64,000 nt of DNA from Desulfovibrio aminophilus (GCF_023660105.1 NZ_JAMHGA010000034.1:1-64000), one strand, 5' to 3'. Counted from the stretch's first letter, positions 1-8,883 are shown. A program made the numbers and translations. Notes: generated by a model from the letters alone, not told the origin.

Positions 1-45
1 ATACTGCGATCTTAATCGTGGGAAAGTAGGTCGTCGCCAAGACAA
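1..45 (+). rRNA. rrf: 5S ribosomal RNA, 3' end (partial)
   Basis: The first ~45 bases match the conserved 3' portion of bacterial 5S rRNA (helix IV/V region containing GGGAAAGTAGGTCGTCGCC, then the 3' strand of helix I). The 5' two thirds lie outside the window. A factor-independent terminator follows directly, so this is the end of an rRNA operon transcribed rightward. Confidence 0.85.
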
Positions 46-53
46 TTTCTTCC

Positions 54-84
54 AAAAAGGCCCCTCCAAAAGAGGGGCCTTTTT
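54..84 (+). terminator. rRNA operon terminator
   Basis: Perfect 12-bp inverted repeat: AAAAAGGCCCCT at 54-65 pairs with AGGGGCCTTTTT at 73-84, with a 7-nt loop. The stem is GC-rich and ends in a T run, which is a classic intrinsic terminator just after the 5S rRNA. Confidence 0.92.
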
Positions 85-169
85 GCTTTCCATAACCTTA
101 TCGTTGACCAGGATGACGCTTCGAAGCCCCACGGTTCCCATCCTCGCGGCATTGCCCTATAATCCTCAC

Positions 170-1180
170 ATGAACCGCTTGCCGCTCTTGAGGATTTTCC
201 TGCTGCTCCTGGTGGTTTCGCTGCGCCCGGACATCCTCCTCGCCCTGCGGTTCGACTCCCTGCCCATCGACTGCACGGGCAACGAACTCTGCTTCATCCA
301 GAACTATTTCGATCGCGAGCCCGGCTCCTTCGCCCGGGACCACGCCTGCGGCTTCCTCTCCTACGACGGCCACGAGGGCACGGATTTCCGGGTCGCCCGC
401 GCGGACATGGAGCGCGGCGTGCCGGTGCTGGCCGTGGCCGACGGCGTGGTGCGCGCGGTGCGCGACGGCATGTCCGACGGCGAGATGCTCCGGCGCGGCA
501 AGGCGGGCCTGCGCGGCCGGGAGGCGGGCAACGCCGTGGCCGTGGCCCACGGCGACGGCTTCGAGACCCAGTACAGCCATCTGCGCCAGGGCAGCGTGCG
601 GGTGAAACCCGGCGAACACGTGCGTGCCGGGCAGGTCCTGGGGCTGGTGGGCGAGTCCGGCATGGCCGAGTTCCCGCATGTGGAATTCCTGGTCCGGCGG
701 GGCCGCACGGCGTTTTGCCCCTTCGTGGGGCCGGACGCGGGCCCCGGCTGCGGGGTCAAGGGCTCGCCGCTCTGGAGCGAGGAGCGGCTGACCGTCGCGC
801 CCCTGGCCTACAAGCCCACCGGGCTGCTCCGCGCGGGCTTCGTGGCCAAGGCCCCGGGCTCGATCAACCATTTCCTGGACAAGGCGCTGCTCCCGGCGCG
901 CGGGGGCGATCCCGAGGCCCTGCTTTTCTGCGTGGCCGTGTTCGGCACGCGCACGGGCGATGCGGTCACGATGCGCCTGCTCGGGCCGGACGGCGCGGTG
1001 CTGGCGCGGGAGGCGCGGAATTGCGAACGCACCCAGGCCCAGAGCATGTTCTACATCGGCCGCAAACGGAACAACCAATGGCCCGCCGGGACCTATCGCG
1101 GCGAGTTCCTGCTCCAACGGCCCGGCGATCCCGGCGAAGGCGGCACGCTGCGCCTGTCCCGCGAGATCGTCCTGCCCTGA
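170..1180 (+). CDS. M23-family (LytM-like) peptidase, exported
   Basis: 336 aa. The ATG at 170 is chosen because it begins a typical signal peptide (MNRLPLLR, then a Leu/Val-rich core to ~residue 25); an upstream in-frame ATG at 83 would overlap the terminator. The M23 zinc-peptidase motifs are present: H68-x3-D72 (GHEGTD), Y135-S-H137, and P-H170-V-E-F, so the Zn ligands and catalytic His are intact. The C-terminal ~130 residues are unassigned. The family cleaves peptidoglycan cross-bridges in the periplasm; the substrate here is not known. It stands alone, with the P-type ATPase convergent downstream. Confidence 0.85.
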   Translation: MNRLPLLRIFLLLLVVSLRPDILLALRFDSLPIDCTGNELCFIQNYFDREPGSFARDHACGFLSYDGHEGTDFRVARADMERGVPVLAVADGVVRAVRDGMSDGEMLRRGKAGLRGREAGNAVAVAHGDGFETQYSHLRQGSVRVKPGEHVRAGQVLGLVGESGMAEFPHVEFLVRRGRTAFCPFVGPDAGPGCGVKGSPLWSEERLTVAPLAYKPTGLLRAGFVAKAPGSINHFLDKALLPARGGDPEALLFCVAVFGTRTGDAVTMRLLGPDGAVLAREARNCERTQAQSMFYIGRKRNNQWPAGTYRGEFLLQRPGDPGEGGTLRLSREIVLP

Positions 1181-1254
1181 GGAGCTCGTGACCTTCTCAC
1201 GGCATTGTTTTCCCAACGCTGCGGCTGGTCATGGCATTGTGAGAGGAGGTCGGC

Positions 1255-3951
1255 TCAGGTCTTGGGCGGCGTCATTTTCCAGCGGATGAGCGCCTTGACG
1301 CCCTCCATGGAGAGAAAGACCAGGGCGCTGAAGATGAGGATCAGGTCCAGGTCCGCCATGGTCGGCAGGGCGATGCCGAAGGCGTCGCGCACCGCCGGAA
1401 TCTGGATGAGCGCCACCACGAGGACGATTTCCCAGCCGATGGCCAGCAGCAGCCACTTGTGCGGCGGGGCCGCGAGGAAGCCGTGGCGCATGGAGCGGAA
1501 GTTCAGGGCGATGACCAGCTCCACGATGGTGAAGAGGAAGAACATCTCGGTGCGGGCGTGGGTGATGTCCCGCATGTCATGGAAGAAGAGGAAGAGAAAG
1601 AACGGGATTTCGATGCCCAGGGCCAGGGCCGCGAAGGCCTTCACGTCCCAGGAGAAGACGCTCTCCTTGGGGTCGCGCGGCGGGCGCTCCATGAGGTCCG
1701 GGTCCGGCGGGGCCACGCCCAGGGCCAGGGCGGGCAGCCCGTCCGTGGCCAAGTTGATGTACAGGATCGCCGCCGGGAGCAGGGGCAGATGGTCCGGGCC
1801 GAGAACCAGGACCGCGCCGCCGATGACCGCCACCTCGGTGATATTGCAGCGCAGAAGGTACGTCAGGTACTTTTTGATGTTGTCGTAGATCCAGCGGCCC
1901 AGCTCGATGGCCGCGACGATGGAGGCGAAGTTGTCGTCCAGGAGCACCATGTCGGCGGCCTCCCTGGCCACCTCGGCGCCCGAGAGGCCCATGGCCACGC
2001 CGATGTCCGCGTGCTTCAGGGCCGGGGCGTCGTTGACCCCGTCGCCGGTCATGGCCACGACCTGCCCCTTGGCCTTCCAGGCCTTGACGATCTTGAGCTT
2101 GTCCAGGGGTGAGACGCGGGCGTAGACCGAGACCTTCTCGACCACGGCGGCCAGCTCCTCCTGACCCATGCGCTCCAGCTCGTTGCCGTCGAGCACGCGG
2201 TCGCCGTCGCGGAAGATGCCCACCTCGCGGGCCACGGCCAGGGCGGTGAGCCGGTGGTCGCCGGTGATCATCACCGGTCGGATGTGGACCCGGCGGCAGA
2301 CCGCCACGGCCTCGACCGCCTCGGGCCGCGGCGGGTCCATCATGCCCGCCAGCCCCAGGAAGACCATGTCCCGCTCGATATCCTCCTCGGTGCAGGCGTC
2401 ATGGTCCGGGGTTTCCCGACAGGCCAGGGCCAGCACGCGCAGGCCCGAGAGGGCCATGTCCTCGGCGGCCTTGAGAAACGAGGCCCGCGGTCCGGTCGTC
2501 AGGGGTTCGCGGCGAACGCCGCGCAGCACGTGAGCGCAGCGTTCGAGCACCACTTCGGGGGCGCCCTTCATGAAGGCCCGGCGGCCGCCCCCGGGCATGT
2601 CGTGCAGGGTGGTCATGCGCTTGCGCTCGGAACTGAAGGGCAGTTCCTCCACGCGCGGGTGGTCCGCGCGGGTCCGGTCCTTGGGCAGGCCCGCCTTGAC
2701 CGCCGCCACCACCAGGGCGGCCTCGGTGGGATCGCCCGTGATGGCCCATGTCCCGTCGCGCTCCTCGATGTCCGCGTCGTTGCAGAGCAGGCCGCCGAGC
2801 AGAAGCAGGCGCAACGCCTTCGAGCCCTCCGCTCCCCGGAGCCCGTCCTCGGGGCGGTAGCCGACCCCGGCCACGTCCACCGGGCCGTCGGGCGTGTGCA
2901 GGCGGCGCACGGTCATCTCGCCCCGGGTCAGGGTGCCGGTCTTGTCCGTGCAGATGACCGTGGTGCAGCCCAGGGTCTCCACGGCGGGCATCTTGCGCAC
3001 CAGGGCGTTTTGTTTGGCCATTCGGCGCATGCCGATGGCCAGGGCTCCGGTGACGATGGCGGCCAGGGCCTCGGGGACGGCGGCCACGGCCAGGGAAATG
3101 GCGAACATGGCCACGGTGACGATGAACGCGAAATCCAGGCCGCCTTTCAGGGCCTCGCGCGCGATGCTCACCCCGGCCACCAAGGCGCAGATGGACAGGG
3201 CGATGATGCCGAGCCACCTGCCGATCTCCTCGGTGCGTTTTTCCAGGGGAGTCTTCTCGGCCTCGACCGTCGCGACCTCCCGGGCTATGGCGCCGAAGGC
3301 CGTGTTCATGCCCGTCTCCACCACCAGGGCCCGGCCGCGTCCGTAGGTCACGCTGGTTCCGGCCAGGACCATGTTCCGGCGATCTCCGATGCGCGCGGCC
3401 TCGGGCAACGGCGCGGCGTTCTTGCCCACGGGAGCGGATTCCCCGGTGAGCGCGGCCTCGTCGCAGCGCAAGCCATGCGCTTCCAGTATCCGGGAGTCGG
3501 CGGGGATTCGGTCCCCGGCCTTCAGGAGCAGGATGTCACCGGGCACGAGAGCGCGGGAGTCGACTTCCACCTCGCGGCCGCCGCGCAGTGTGGCGATGGT
3601 CGGCGAGAGCATGCCCTTGAGCGCCTCCAGGGCCTTTTCCGCCCGGTACTCCTGGGTGAAGCCGAGCACGGCGCAGGAGAGCACGATGACGCCGATGATG
3701 GCCGCGTCCGCCACCTCGCCCACCAGGGCCGAGAGGATGATGGCCGCCATGAGGATGACCATGAGGGTGTTCTTGAACTGGCCGAGGAACAGGGCCAGGG
3801 GGGCGGCGCGTTCGGCCCGCGCCGGTTCATTGGGGCCGGATGCCGCCAGGCGTACCGCCGCCTCCCCGGGGGACAGCCCGAGCGAGGGGTCCACGGAGAG
3901 CCTGCCGAGGGCGGCCTCCACATCGAGGGAATGCCAGGGAATCCGCGACAT
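1255..3951 (-). CDS. P2A-type cation-transporting ATPase (Ca2+/Mn2+ type)
   Basis: 898 aa, usual length for SERCA/PMR1-like bacterial pumps. Order: N-terminal cation-ATPase domain (1-55), M1-M2, actuator with TGES at 169-172, M3-M4 with PEALAA at 293-298, phosphorylation site DKTGTLT with Asp336, nucleotide-binding domain, GDGVNDAP hinge, then M5-M10. NITE in M5 and INLATDG in M6 correspond to the Ca2+-coordinating positions of SERCA, which supports P2A rather than a heavy-metal P1B pump. It would use ATP to expel Ca2+ or Mn2+ from the cytoplasm; the exact ion cannot be read from sequence. Monocistronic, convergent with the M23 peptidase. Confidence 0.92.
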   Translation of the reverse strand: MSRIPWHSLDVEAALGRLSVDPSLGLSPGEAAVRLAASGPNEPARAERAAPLALFLGQFKNTLMVILMAAIILSALVGEVADAAIIGVIVLSCAVLGFTQEYRAEKALEALKGMLSPTIATLRGGREVEVDSRALVPGDILLLKAGDRIPADSRILEAHGLRCDEAALTGESAPVGKNAAPLPEAARIGDRRNMVLAGTSVTYGRGRALVVETGMNTAFGAIAREVATVEAEKTPLEKRTEEIGRWLGIIALSICALVAGVSIAREALKGGLDFAFIVTVAMFAISLAVAAVPEALAAIVTGALAIGMRRMAKQNALVRKMPAVETLGCTTVICTDKTGTLTRGEMTVRRLHTPDGPVDVAGVGYRPEDGLRGAEGSKALRLLLLGGLLCNDADIEERDGTWAITGDPTEAALVVAAVKAGLPKDRTRADHPRVEELPFSSERKRMTTLHDMPGGGRRAFMKGAPEVVLERCAHVLRGVRREPLTTGPRASFLKAAEDMALSGLRVLALACRETPDHDACTEEDIERDMVFLGLAGMMDPPRPEAVEAVAVCRRVHIRPVMITGDHRLTALAVAREVGIFRDGDRVLDGNELERMGQEELAAVVEKVSVYARVSPLDKLKIVKAWKAKGQVVAMTGDGVNDAPALKHADIGVAMGLSGAEVAREAADMVLLDDNFASIVAAIELGRWIYDNIKKYLTYLLRCNITEVAVIGGAVLVLGPDHLPLLPAAILYINLATDGLPALALGVAPPDPDLMERPPRDPKESVFSWDVKAFAALALGIEIPFFLFLFFHDMRDITHARTEMFFLFTIVELVIALNFRSMRHGFLAAPPHKWLLLAIGWEIVLVVALIQIPAVRDAFGIALPTMADLDLILIFSALVFLSMEGVKALIRWKMTPPKT

Positions 3952-4030
3952 GGTCCCAAGATATATCCGGGAGAGGAGGAGGCGTCCAGGAGCGGTTCGA
4001 CAGTGGAACCGTCGCTGGGGACGGCTCCCG

Positions 4031-4501
4031 TCAGGGCAGGGCGCGTTCCGGCAGGCGGCCCTCGGCCAGGGTTTCGGCCCGCTGCTTGAGGGCCTGGTTC
4101 ATGGCCCGGTACGCGCCCATGACCTCGGACTGGAGCATGCGGATGAACACCGGCACGAGCATGCCGCCGAAGGTCTCGCCGTGCACGAAGCGGGTCTTGT
4201 TGGGGGCCAGGGGCTCGACGATGAAGAAATGCTCGATGTCCATGAGCAGGGGCACGAGCAGGCTGCCGATCCAGCGCAGCTCGTAGTCCGGCTCCACCTG
4301 CACCAGGGTGGCCGTGGCCTTCATGCCGATGCCCGAGGGCGTGCTGAAGGCCAGCCGGAGCTTGCCGCCGACCCGGAGTTCGCCCTGGGCCTCGCGGATG
4401 AAGGGATTCCACTCCGGGAACATGGGGAAGTCCGTGAGCACGCGCCAGACGAGGCTCGGCGCGGCGTGGATCTCGTTTTCCGTGATGAGCGCGCGGGGCA
4501 T
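4031..4501 (-). CDS. SRPBCC (START/Bet v1-like) family protein
   Basis: 156 aa. The N-terminal TENEIHAAPSLVWRVLTDFPMFPEWNPF is the usual opening of the polyketide-cyclase/SRPBCC fold (broken here for reading: beta-1, then an alpha helix with W-x-V-L-x-D). These proteins bind hydrophobic ligands in a deep cavity; the ligand here is unknown. Strong SD (AAGGAGG) 6 nt before the ATG. It lies 19 bp downstream of the OYE-USP gene on the same strand and is probably co-transcribed with it. Confidence 0.75.
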   Translation of the reverse strand: MPRALITENEIHAAPSLVWRVLTDFPMFPEWNPFIREAQGELRVGGKLRLAFSTPSGIGMKATATLVQVEPDYELRWIGSLLVPLLMDIEHFFIVEPLAPNKTRFVHGETFGGMLVPVFIRMLQSEVMGAYRAMNQALKQRAETLAEGRLPERALP

Positions 4502-4520
4502 GCCGCCTCCTTGTCCGGTT

Positions 4521-6530
4521 TCAGGCCACCAGGGTCAGGCTCTGGCCCGTGAGCCCGCGCAGGACCCCGGCCGAGACGCTGCCCAGCAGAAAACGCCGCA
4601 GGCCGCTTTGGCCCCTGCGGCCCATGATGATCTTGCCGACCTCCTCGCGCAGGGCCAGGTCGAGGATGTCCCGGGCCGTGCCCTTGGCCCCCCGGACCAG
4701 GAGCAGGGGCACGTCCTCGTCCAGACCAGCCAGGCCCTTGGCCTCGCGCCAGCGCTTCTCCGCGTCGCCGGAGCCGTTTTCCAGGATGTGCGCGAAGGTC
4801 AGGCGGCATCCCGGGGCGCCGTAGTAGGCGTGGACCACGTAGCGCAGGGCCAGCAGCGAGGTGGGCGAGAAGTCGAAGGGCACCAGGATGCGGTCCTGGG
4901 CCGGGTGCGGGCCGATGACCCCGCTGATGCCGTCGTGGGCCAGGAGCACGCGTTCGGTCCAGGCGGCTCCCGGGTCCCGGCAGAGCAAAACCACGCCGAA
5001 GCCCCCGGCTTCGGCCTCGTCCAGGATGAGGTTTTCCGGTCCGCCGCGCAGGGTGCGATCCTTGAAGCGCAGGCGTCCGGGGTCGAAGCCGAGCCGGCGC
5101 CAGGCCTCGCGGGCCCATTGGCGGAAGGAGTCCCGGGCCAGGGCGAAGGCCACGTCGCCGCCCTCGGGGTGGAGGAAGAGCAGGGTGGCCGTGAGGTCGT
5201 CCCGGGCCGGGATGCGTTCGCGCCAGTAGGACCGCAGCAGTTCCAGATCCGCGATGGAGGTCACGGCCACCAGGGTCCTGAAGGCGTTGCGGTTGAGGAA
5301 GGAGTATTCCAGGTCCACGCGCTTGCGTTGCGGCTCGGGGCGGCGCACGCAGTTGAGGCCCTTGTCCAGGACGATGCGCTTGAGGCACTCGAAGCAGTCG
5401 ATGCAGGCGTTCACGGGCACGCCTTCGCGGGCCTTGCGCGGCCATTCGCCGTCGGCCAGGAGGGGGCGGCCCAGGCCGATGAGGTCGGCCTCGCCCGCGG
5501 CCAGGATGCGCCCGGCCAGGGCCGGGGTGAGGATTTTCCCGGCCGTGATCACCGGGACCCTGACCCGGGCCTTGAGCGCGGCCGAGTCCTCGCGCAGGTA
5601 GCCGGGCCGCGCCGTGCGCCGCCGCACCTCGGGATTGAAGATGGAGTTGTACGTCCCGGCCGAGACCGAGAAGTAGGACGCGCCCTCCTTTTCCAGCATG
5701 GCCGCGAAGTCCAGGGCCTCGGGCAGGTCCACGCCGTCGGGGGTCCACTCCCGGGTGAGCAGGCGGAAGCCCACGGGGAAGTCCGGAGGCACGGCGGCGC
5801 GCACGGCCCGGAAAACCTCAAGGGGAAAGGACGCCCGCCGGACCAGGGGCAGGACGCCGCCATAGGCCGGGCGGTTGGTGTAGGCCGAGAGGAACTGGGT
5901 CAGGAGGTAGCCGGTGGCCCCGTGCAGCTCGATCATCTCGAACCCGGCGGCCACGGCCCGGGCGGCGGCCCCGGCGAAGGCCCGGATCACCGCCGCCCGC
6001 TGTTCCCGGCTCATGCCCGACTGCCAGGAGGCGGCCTTGCGCATGACCATCCAGGTCAGGCCGAAGCGCTCCTCCAGGGGGAAGCTCTCCATGAAGGCCT
6101 TGAGCGAGGCCACGTCGAAGGCCAGATGCGAGGCGTCCATGGGCGCGGGCATGAGCGGCAGCTCGGTGCGGGCGAAGCGCCCGGCGTGGTTCAGCTGGGC
6201 GCAGGCCACGGCCCCGGCGTCGCGGATGACCTTGGCCAGGCGGGCCATGCCGGGCAGGAACTCGTCGTTGTCCAGGCGCAGGTTGTTGGGCGCGGTGACG
6301 CCGTCGCGGGCCACGGCCACGTTGCCCACCACCACCAGGCCCACGCCGCTTCCGGCCAGACGCCAGTAATGCTCCAGGAGCAGGGGGCTGACGTGGCCGT
6401 CGGGGTAGGCGTAGCCCGTGAACAGGGGCAGGGCCGCCAGGCGGTTCTTGAGCCGCCGCCCGGCGAACGAGCAGGGCTCGAAGAGGAGCGCCGCGCCGCC
6501 GGCTGGGCTGTCCGAGGCCGATCCGGTCAT
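4521..6530 (-). CDS. Old yellow enzyme-type NADH:flavin oxidoreductase fused to universal stress protein domains
   Basis: 669 aa from the ATG at 6530 (a GTG at 6539 is possible). Residues ~15-400 are an FMN TIM-barrel of the OYE/2,4-dienoyl-CoA reductase class: QLNHAGR, ELHGATGYLLTQFLS, and GLGRPLLAD. A Cys cluster (C-x2-C-x2-C-x11-C, ~residues 376-394) sits where FadH-like enzymes bind a 4Fe-4S cluster. FadH has C-x2-C-x3-C, so one spacing differs. The FAD/NADPH domain of FadH is absent. Instead there is a degenerate USP-like domain (~415-540) and a canonical USP domain (~546-669) with the ATP-site pattern G-R-R-G-Q-S-x7-GS. The electron donor and substrate are unknown. An SRPBCC gene follows in the same transcript. 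Confidence 0.85.
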   Translation of the reverse strand: MTGSASDSPAGGAALLFEPCSFAGRRLKNRLAALPLFTGYAYPDGHVSPLLLEHYWRLAGSGVGLVVVGNVAVARDGVTAPNNLRLDNDEFLPGMARLAKVIRDAGAVACAQLNHAGRFARTELPLMPAPMDASHLAFDVASLKAFMESFPLEERFGLTWMVMRKAASWQSGMSREQRAAVIRAFAGAAARAVAAGFEMIELHGATGYLLTQFLSAYTNRPAYGGVLPLVRRASFPLEVFRAVRAAVPPDFPVGFRLLTREWTPDGVDLPEALDFAAMLEKEGASYFSVSAGTYNSIFNPEVRRRTARPGYLREDSAALKARVRVPVITAGKILTPALAGRILAAGEADLIGLGRPLLADGEWPRKAREGVPVNACIDCFECLKRIVLDKGLNCVRRPEPQRKRVDLEYSFLNRNAFRTLVAVTSIADLELLRSYWRERIPARDDLTATLLFLHPEGGDVAFALARDSFRQWAREAWRRLGFDPGRLRFKDRTLRGGPENLILDEAEAGGFGVVLLCRDPGAAWTERVLLAHDGISGVIGPHPAQDRILVPFDFSPTSLLALRYVVHAYYGAPGCRLTFAHILENGSGDAEKRWREAKGLAGLDEDVPLLLVRGAKGTARDILDLALREEVGKIIMGRRGQSGLRRFLLGSVSAGVLRGLTGQSLTLVA

Positions 6531-6716
6531 CCTTCCCACCCGTGCAAGGGTTTGAATCCGTGAGGAATCCTAGCAGGAGGCGGGCCGCTGGTCCAGGCCC
6601 GGGCCTGTCCCGGCGATTGCCTCCGGCGCGGCATCGGTGTTAGGGAACGCGGGACGGATTATCATTGCCCGGCCGCTCCAGTTCGGCCAGGATCGCCGGG
6701 AACGCACGGAAAGCCC

Positions 6717-7850
6717 ATGATGACCGAACGAATGCCCACTTTCTTCGCCCCGGCGGAGCGCGCGGACCGGGACACGATCCTCCAGCAGGCGCGCGCCTTC
6801 ATGGAGACGCACTGCGACAAGCTCATGCACGCGGTGCCGATCATGATCCTGGTGGTCAACGGACAGCGGCAGGCCATCTTCGCCAACACCACCTGCCTGG
6901 ATCTGTTCGGGCTCAAGCCGGAGGACGCCCTGGGCATGCGGCCCGGCGACCTGTTCGGCTGCGTCCACTCCCGGGAGACCGAGGGCGGCTGCGGCACCAC
7001 GGAATACTGCACCAACTGCGGCGCTGTGCGGGCCATGCTCGCCGGACTGGCCGGGACGCGGGCCCACCAGCAGTGCCGCATGCTGCGCCAGGACGCGGGA
7101 CACACCGAGGCCCTGGAGCTGGACGTGACCGTGGACCCCTATGAGCTGGAGGGCGAGCAGTTCGCGGTGCTCTCCATCAAGGACGTGAGCCACGAGGCCC
7201 GGCGGCGGGTGCTGGAGCGCCTGTTCTTCCACGACGTGCTCAACGTGGTGGGCGGGGTGCGCGGCCTGGCCGAGGTCCTGCGCGGCGAGGCCCCGGAGAG
7301 CCTGGGCCGGATTTCCGGCATCCTCTTCGAGTCCCTGGACTACCTGGCCGACGAGATTTTGAGTCAGAAGGACCTCATCGCGGCCGAGAACAACGAATTG
7401 CAGCCCCGCCCGGCGGACCTGCGCGCCCTGGAGTTCCTCCTGGAGACGGGCGACGCCTTCGCCAAGGGCCCGGCCGCCAAGGGCGTGACCGTGGCCGTGG
7501 CCCCGGAGGCCAGGGACTTCGCCCTGCGCGCCGATCCTCTGCTTCTGCGGCGGGTCGTCGGCAACATGATCAAGAACGCCATCGAGGCCTCCCGGCCGGG
7601 GCAGACCGTGCTCCTGGGCTGCCGCGTGGAGGACGGTGAGGGCGTGTTCTGGGTGCGCAACGAGGCGGTCATGCCCCGCGAGGTGCGCCTGCAGATCTTC
7701 AACCGCTCCTTCTCCACCAAGGGCCAGGGGCGGGGTTTGGGCACCTACAGCATCCTGCTCATCACGGAGCGCTACCTGCGCGGCCGGGCGGAGTTCTCCT
7801 CCCGGAAGGGCGAGGGCACCATGTTCCGCGTCGTCTTGCCGCTGGCCTGA
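6717..7850 (+). CDS. PAS-domain sensor histidine kinase with Cys-rich PAS loop
   Basis: 377 aa, no transmembrane segment, so cytoplasmic. PAS domain ~33-155; its loop carries four cysteines (C82, C92, C98, C101) plus H84, which could bind a metal or Fe-S cluster (inference). A shortened dimerisation/phosphoacceptor region has FFHDVLN with His172, followed by a HATPase_c domain with the N box (NMIKNAIEAS) and the G box (GQGRGLGTYS). No receiver or DNA-binding domain is fused and no response regulator is adjacent. The gene at 7887 follows after 36 bp and is probably co-transcribed. Confidence 0.85.
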   Translation: MMTERMPTFFAPAERADRDTILQQARAFMETHCDKLMHAVPIMILVVNGQRQAIFANTTCLDLFGLKPEDALGMRPGDLFGCVHSRETEGGCGTTEYCTNCGAVRAMLAGLAGTRAHQQCRMLRQDAGHTEALELDVTVDPYELEGEQFAVLSIKDVSHEARRRVLERLFFHDVLNVVGGVRGLAEVLRGEAPESLGRISGILFESLDYLADEILSQKDLIAAENNELQPRPADLRALEFLLETGDAFAKGPAAKGVTVAVAPEARDFALRADPLLLRRVVGNMIKNAIEASRPGQTVLLGCRVEDGEGVFWVRNEAVMPREVRLQIFNRSFSTKGQGRGLGTYSILLITERYLRGRAEFSSRKGEGTMFRVVLPLA

Positions 7851-7886
7851 CCCGGTTCGGCCGCGTACACCAACACGGAGGACATC

Positions 7887-8441
7887 ATGTTCAATCCCAA
7901 GGAATGCATTCTCTACAGCGGCGGCGCCGGCGGCGCCGAAGCCGAGTTCGGGGCCCTGGCCGAGCGCTACGGCCTGCAGGAGGTCCACTTCAGCTTCGAG
8001 GGCCACCAGGCCGCCCGGACGCGCGGCCTGCGCGTGCTCACCAGCGAGGAGCTGGCGCTCAAGGACGTGAGCCTGGGCTACGTCTCCAAGCTCATGAGCC
8101 GCACCTTCAGCAGCGCGCCCAAGTTCCGCGCCGTGCTCCAGAGCATCTGCTGGCAGGTGAGCAGCGGCCACGAGGTCTTCGTGGTCGGCTCCATCCTGCC
8201 CGACGGCACGGTCAAGGGCGGCACGGGCTGGGGCGCGGAGTACTCCAAGATCTGCAACAAGCCCCTGTACGTCTTCGACCAGGAGCGCAAGGGCTGGTTC
8301 CAGTGGGTGGATACGGAATGGCGCGCCGCCGTGGACCCGATCATCGGGCACCACCACTTCACCGGCACGGGTACGCGCTTCCTGACGGACGAGGGCCGCG
8401 AGGCCATCGCCGGGCTGTTCGCCCGCAGCTTCAGCCGCTAG
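7887..8441 (+). CDS. Conserved hypothetical protein, possible Rossmann/SLOG-like fold
   Basis: 184 aa, not firmly recognised. A Gly-rich opening (ILYSGGAGGAEAEFG) and a later NKPLYVFDQERKGWFQW stretch resemble nucleotide-binding SLOG/Rossmann proteins such as the putative molybdenum-cofactor carrier group. This is a weak pattern-based guess. Good SD (CGGAGG) before the ATG. It lies 36 bp after the PAS kinase, and its TAG stop overlaps the TAG of the convergent DsrE gene within one CTAG. Confidence 0.6.
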   Translation: MFNPKECILYSGGAGGAEAEFGALAERYGLQEVHFSFEGHQAARTRGLRVLTSEELALKDVSLGYVSKLMSRTFSSAPKFRAVLQSICWQVSSGHEVFVVGSILPDGTVKGGTGWGAEYSKICNKPLYVFDQERKGWFQWVDTEWRAAVDPIIGHHHFTGTGTRFLTDEGREAIAGLFARSFSR

Positions 8442-8773
8442 ACGGTCAGCACGGTCCAGCCGCCCTGGAGCATGCGGGTGAGTTCCTCGCCCGCGTACAG
8501 GACCCGGAATCCCAGGTCCTCCAGGGCGGCGGCCGCGCCGTAGCGGTCCGCGCAGGCCTTGCAGGCCAGCAGCTCCACCCCGGCGGCGCGGAGATCCTCG
8601 ATGTCCGGGCGCAGTCCCGGGTCCTCGGCCAGCAGCTTGGCCGTGGGACCCCAGACCAGAAGCCGCACGGAATCCCACCAGCCCTTGATCAGCGAGTTGG
8701 CCCCGTACATGAAGACCATGTTGCGGGCCACCTCGTGGTCGGGACTGGTCCAAACCAGACAGAGCGCGCGCAT
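8438..8773 (-). CDS. DsrE-family small protein
   Basis: 111 aa. The fold signature is an alpha/beta start (MRALCLVWTSPDHEVARNMV), VRLLVWGPTAKLLAE, then GVELLACKACADRYG. The conserved cysteine position of DsrE/YchN-like sulfur-handling proteins is occupied by two Cys (ACKAC, C71 and C74). The family includes sulfur-transfer and peroxide-responsive proteins; no substrate can be assigned here. Strong SD (AAGGAGG) upstream of the ATG. Its promoter carries a palindromic operator (see 8816-8845). Confidence 0.7.
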   Translation of the reverse strand: MRALCLVWTSPDHEVARNMVFMYGANSLIKGWWDSVRLLVWGPTAKLLAEDPGLRPDIEDLRAAGVELLACKACADRYGAAAALEDLGFRVLYAGEELTRMLQGGWTVLTV

Positions 8774-8815
8774 GCTGCGTCCTCCTTCTTGCGGCGGGTG
8801 AGCGTGGACGGCCTT

Positions 8816-8845
8816 CTAGTAGACCAGTCGTCTACAGTACGTCAA
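8816..8845 (-). promoter_or_regulatory. Sigma-70-type promoter with embedded repressor operator (DsrE gene)
   Basis: On the minus strand, TTGACG (8840-8845), an 18-nt spacer and TACTAG (8816-8821) form a plausible -35/-10 pair about 45 nt upstream of the DsrE start. A palindrome GTAGAC-N5-GTCTAC (8819-8835) fills the spacer and overlaps the -10. This layout is typical of a TetR-type repressor site. No TetR gene is in the window. Confidence 0.5.
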
Positions 8846-8883
8846 GCGGCATTCGCCCGGCGGGGCCGGCTGGCCCGGGCCGC

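Noticed and set aside
83-169. Longer N-terminus for the M23 peptidase
   Set aside because: It overlaps the rRNA terminator and would place the signal peptide internally; the ATG at 170 gives a proper leader.
98-1216. Long minus-strand frames antisense to the M23 gene and many other long antisense frames (for example 2254-4089, 37240-40497, 55212-58133)
   Set aside because: These are by-products of high third-position GC: low complexity, rich in Gly/His/Gln/Ala, no domains, and opposite to clear genes.
3952-4030. Short inverted repeats as a terminator between the ATPase and SRPBCC genes
   Set aside because: The stems are short and interrupted, with no convincing T run.
4521-6530. Full FadH-type 2,4-dienoyl-CoA reductase
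   Set aside because: The C-terminal FAD/NADPH domain is missing; the sequence after ~residue 415 fits USP domains instead.
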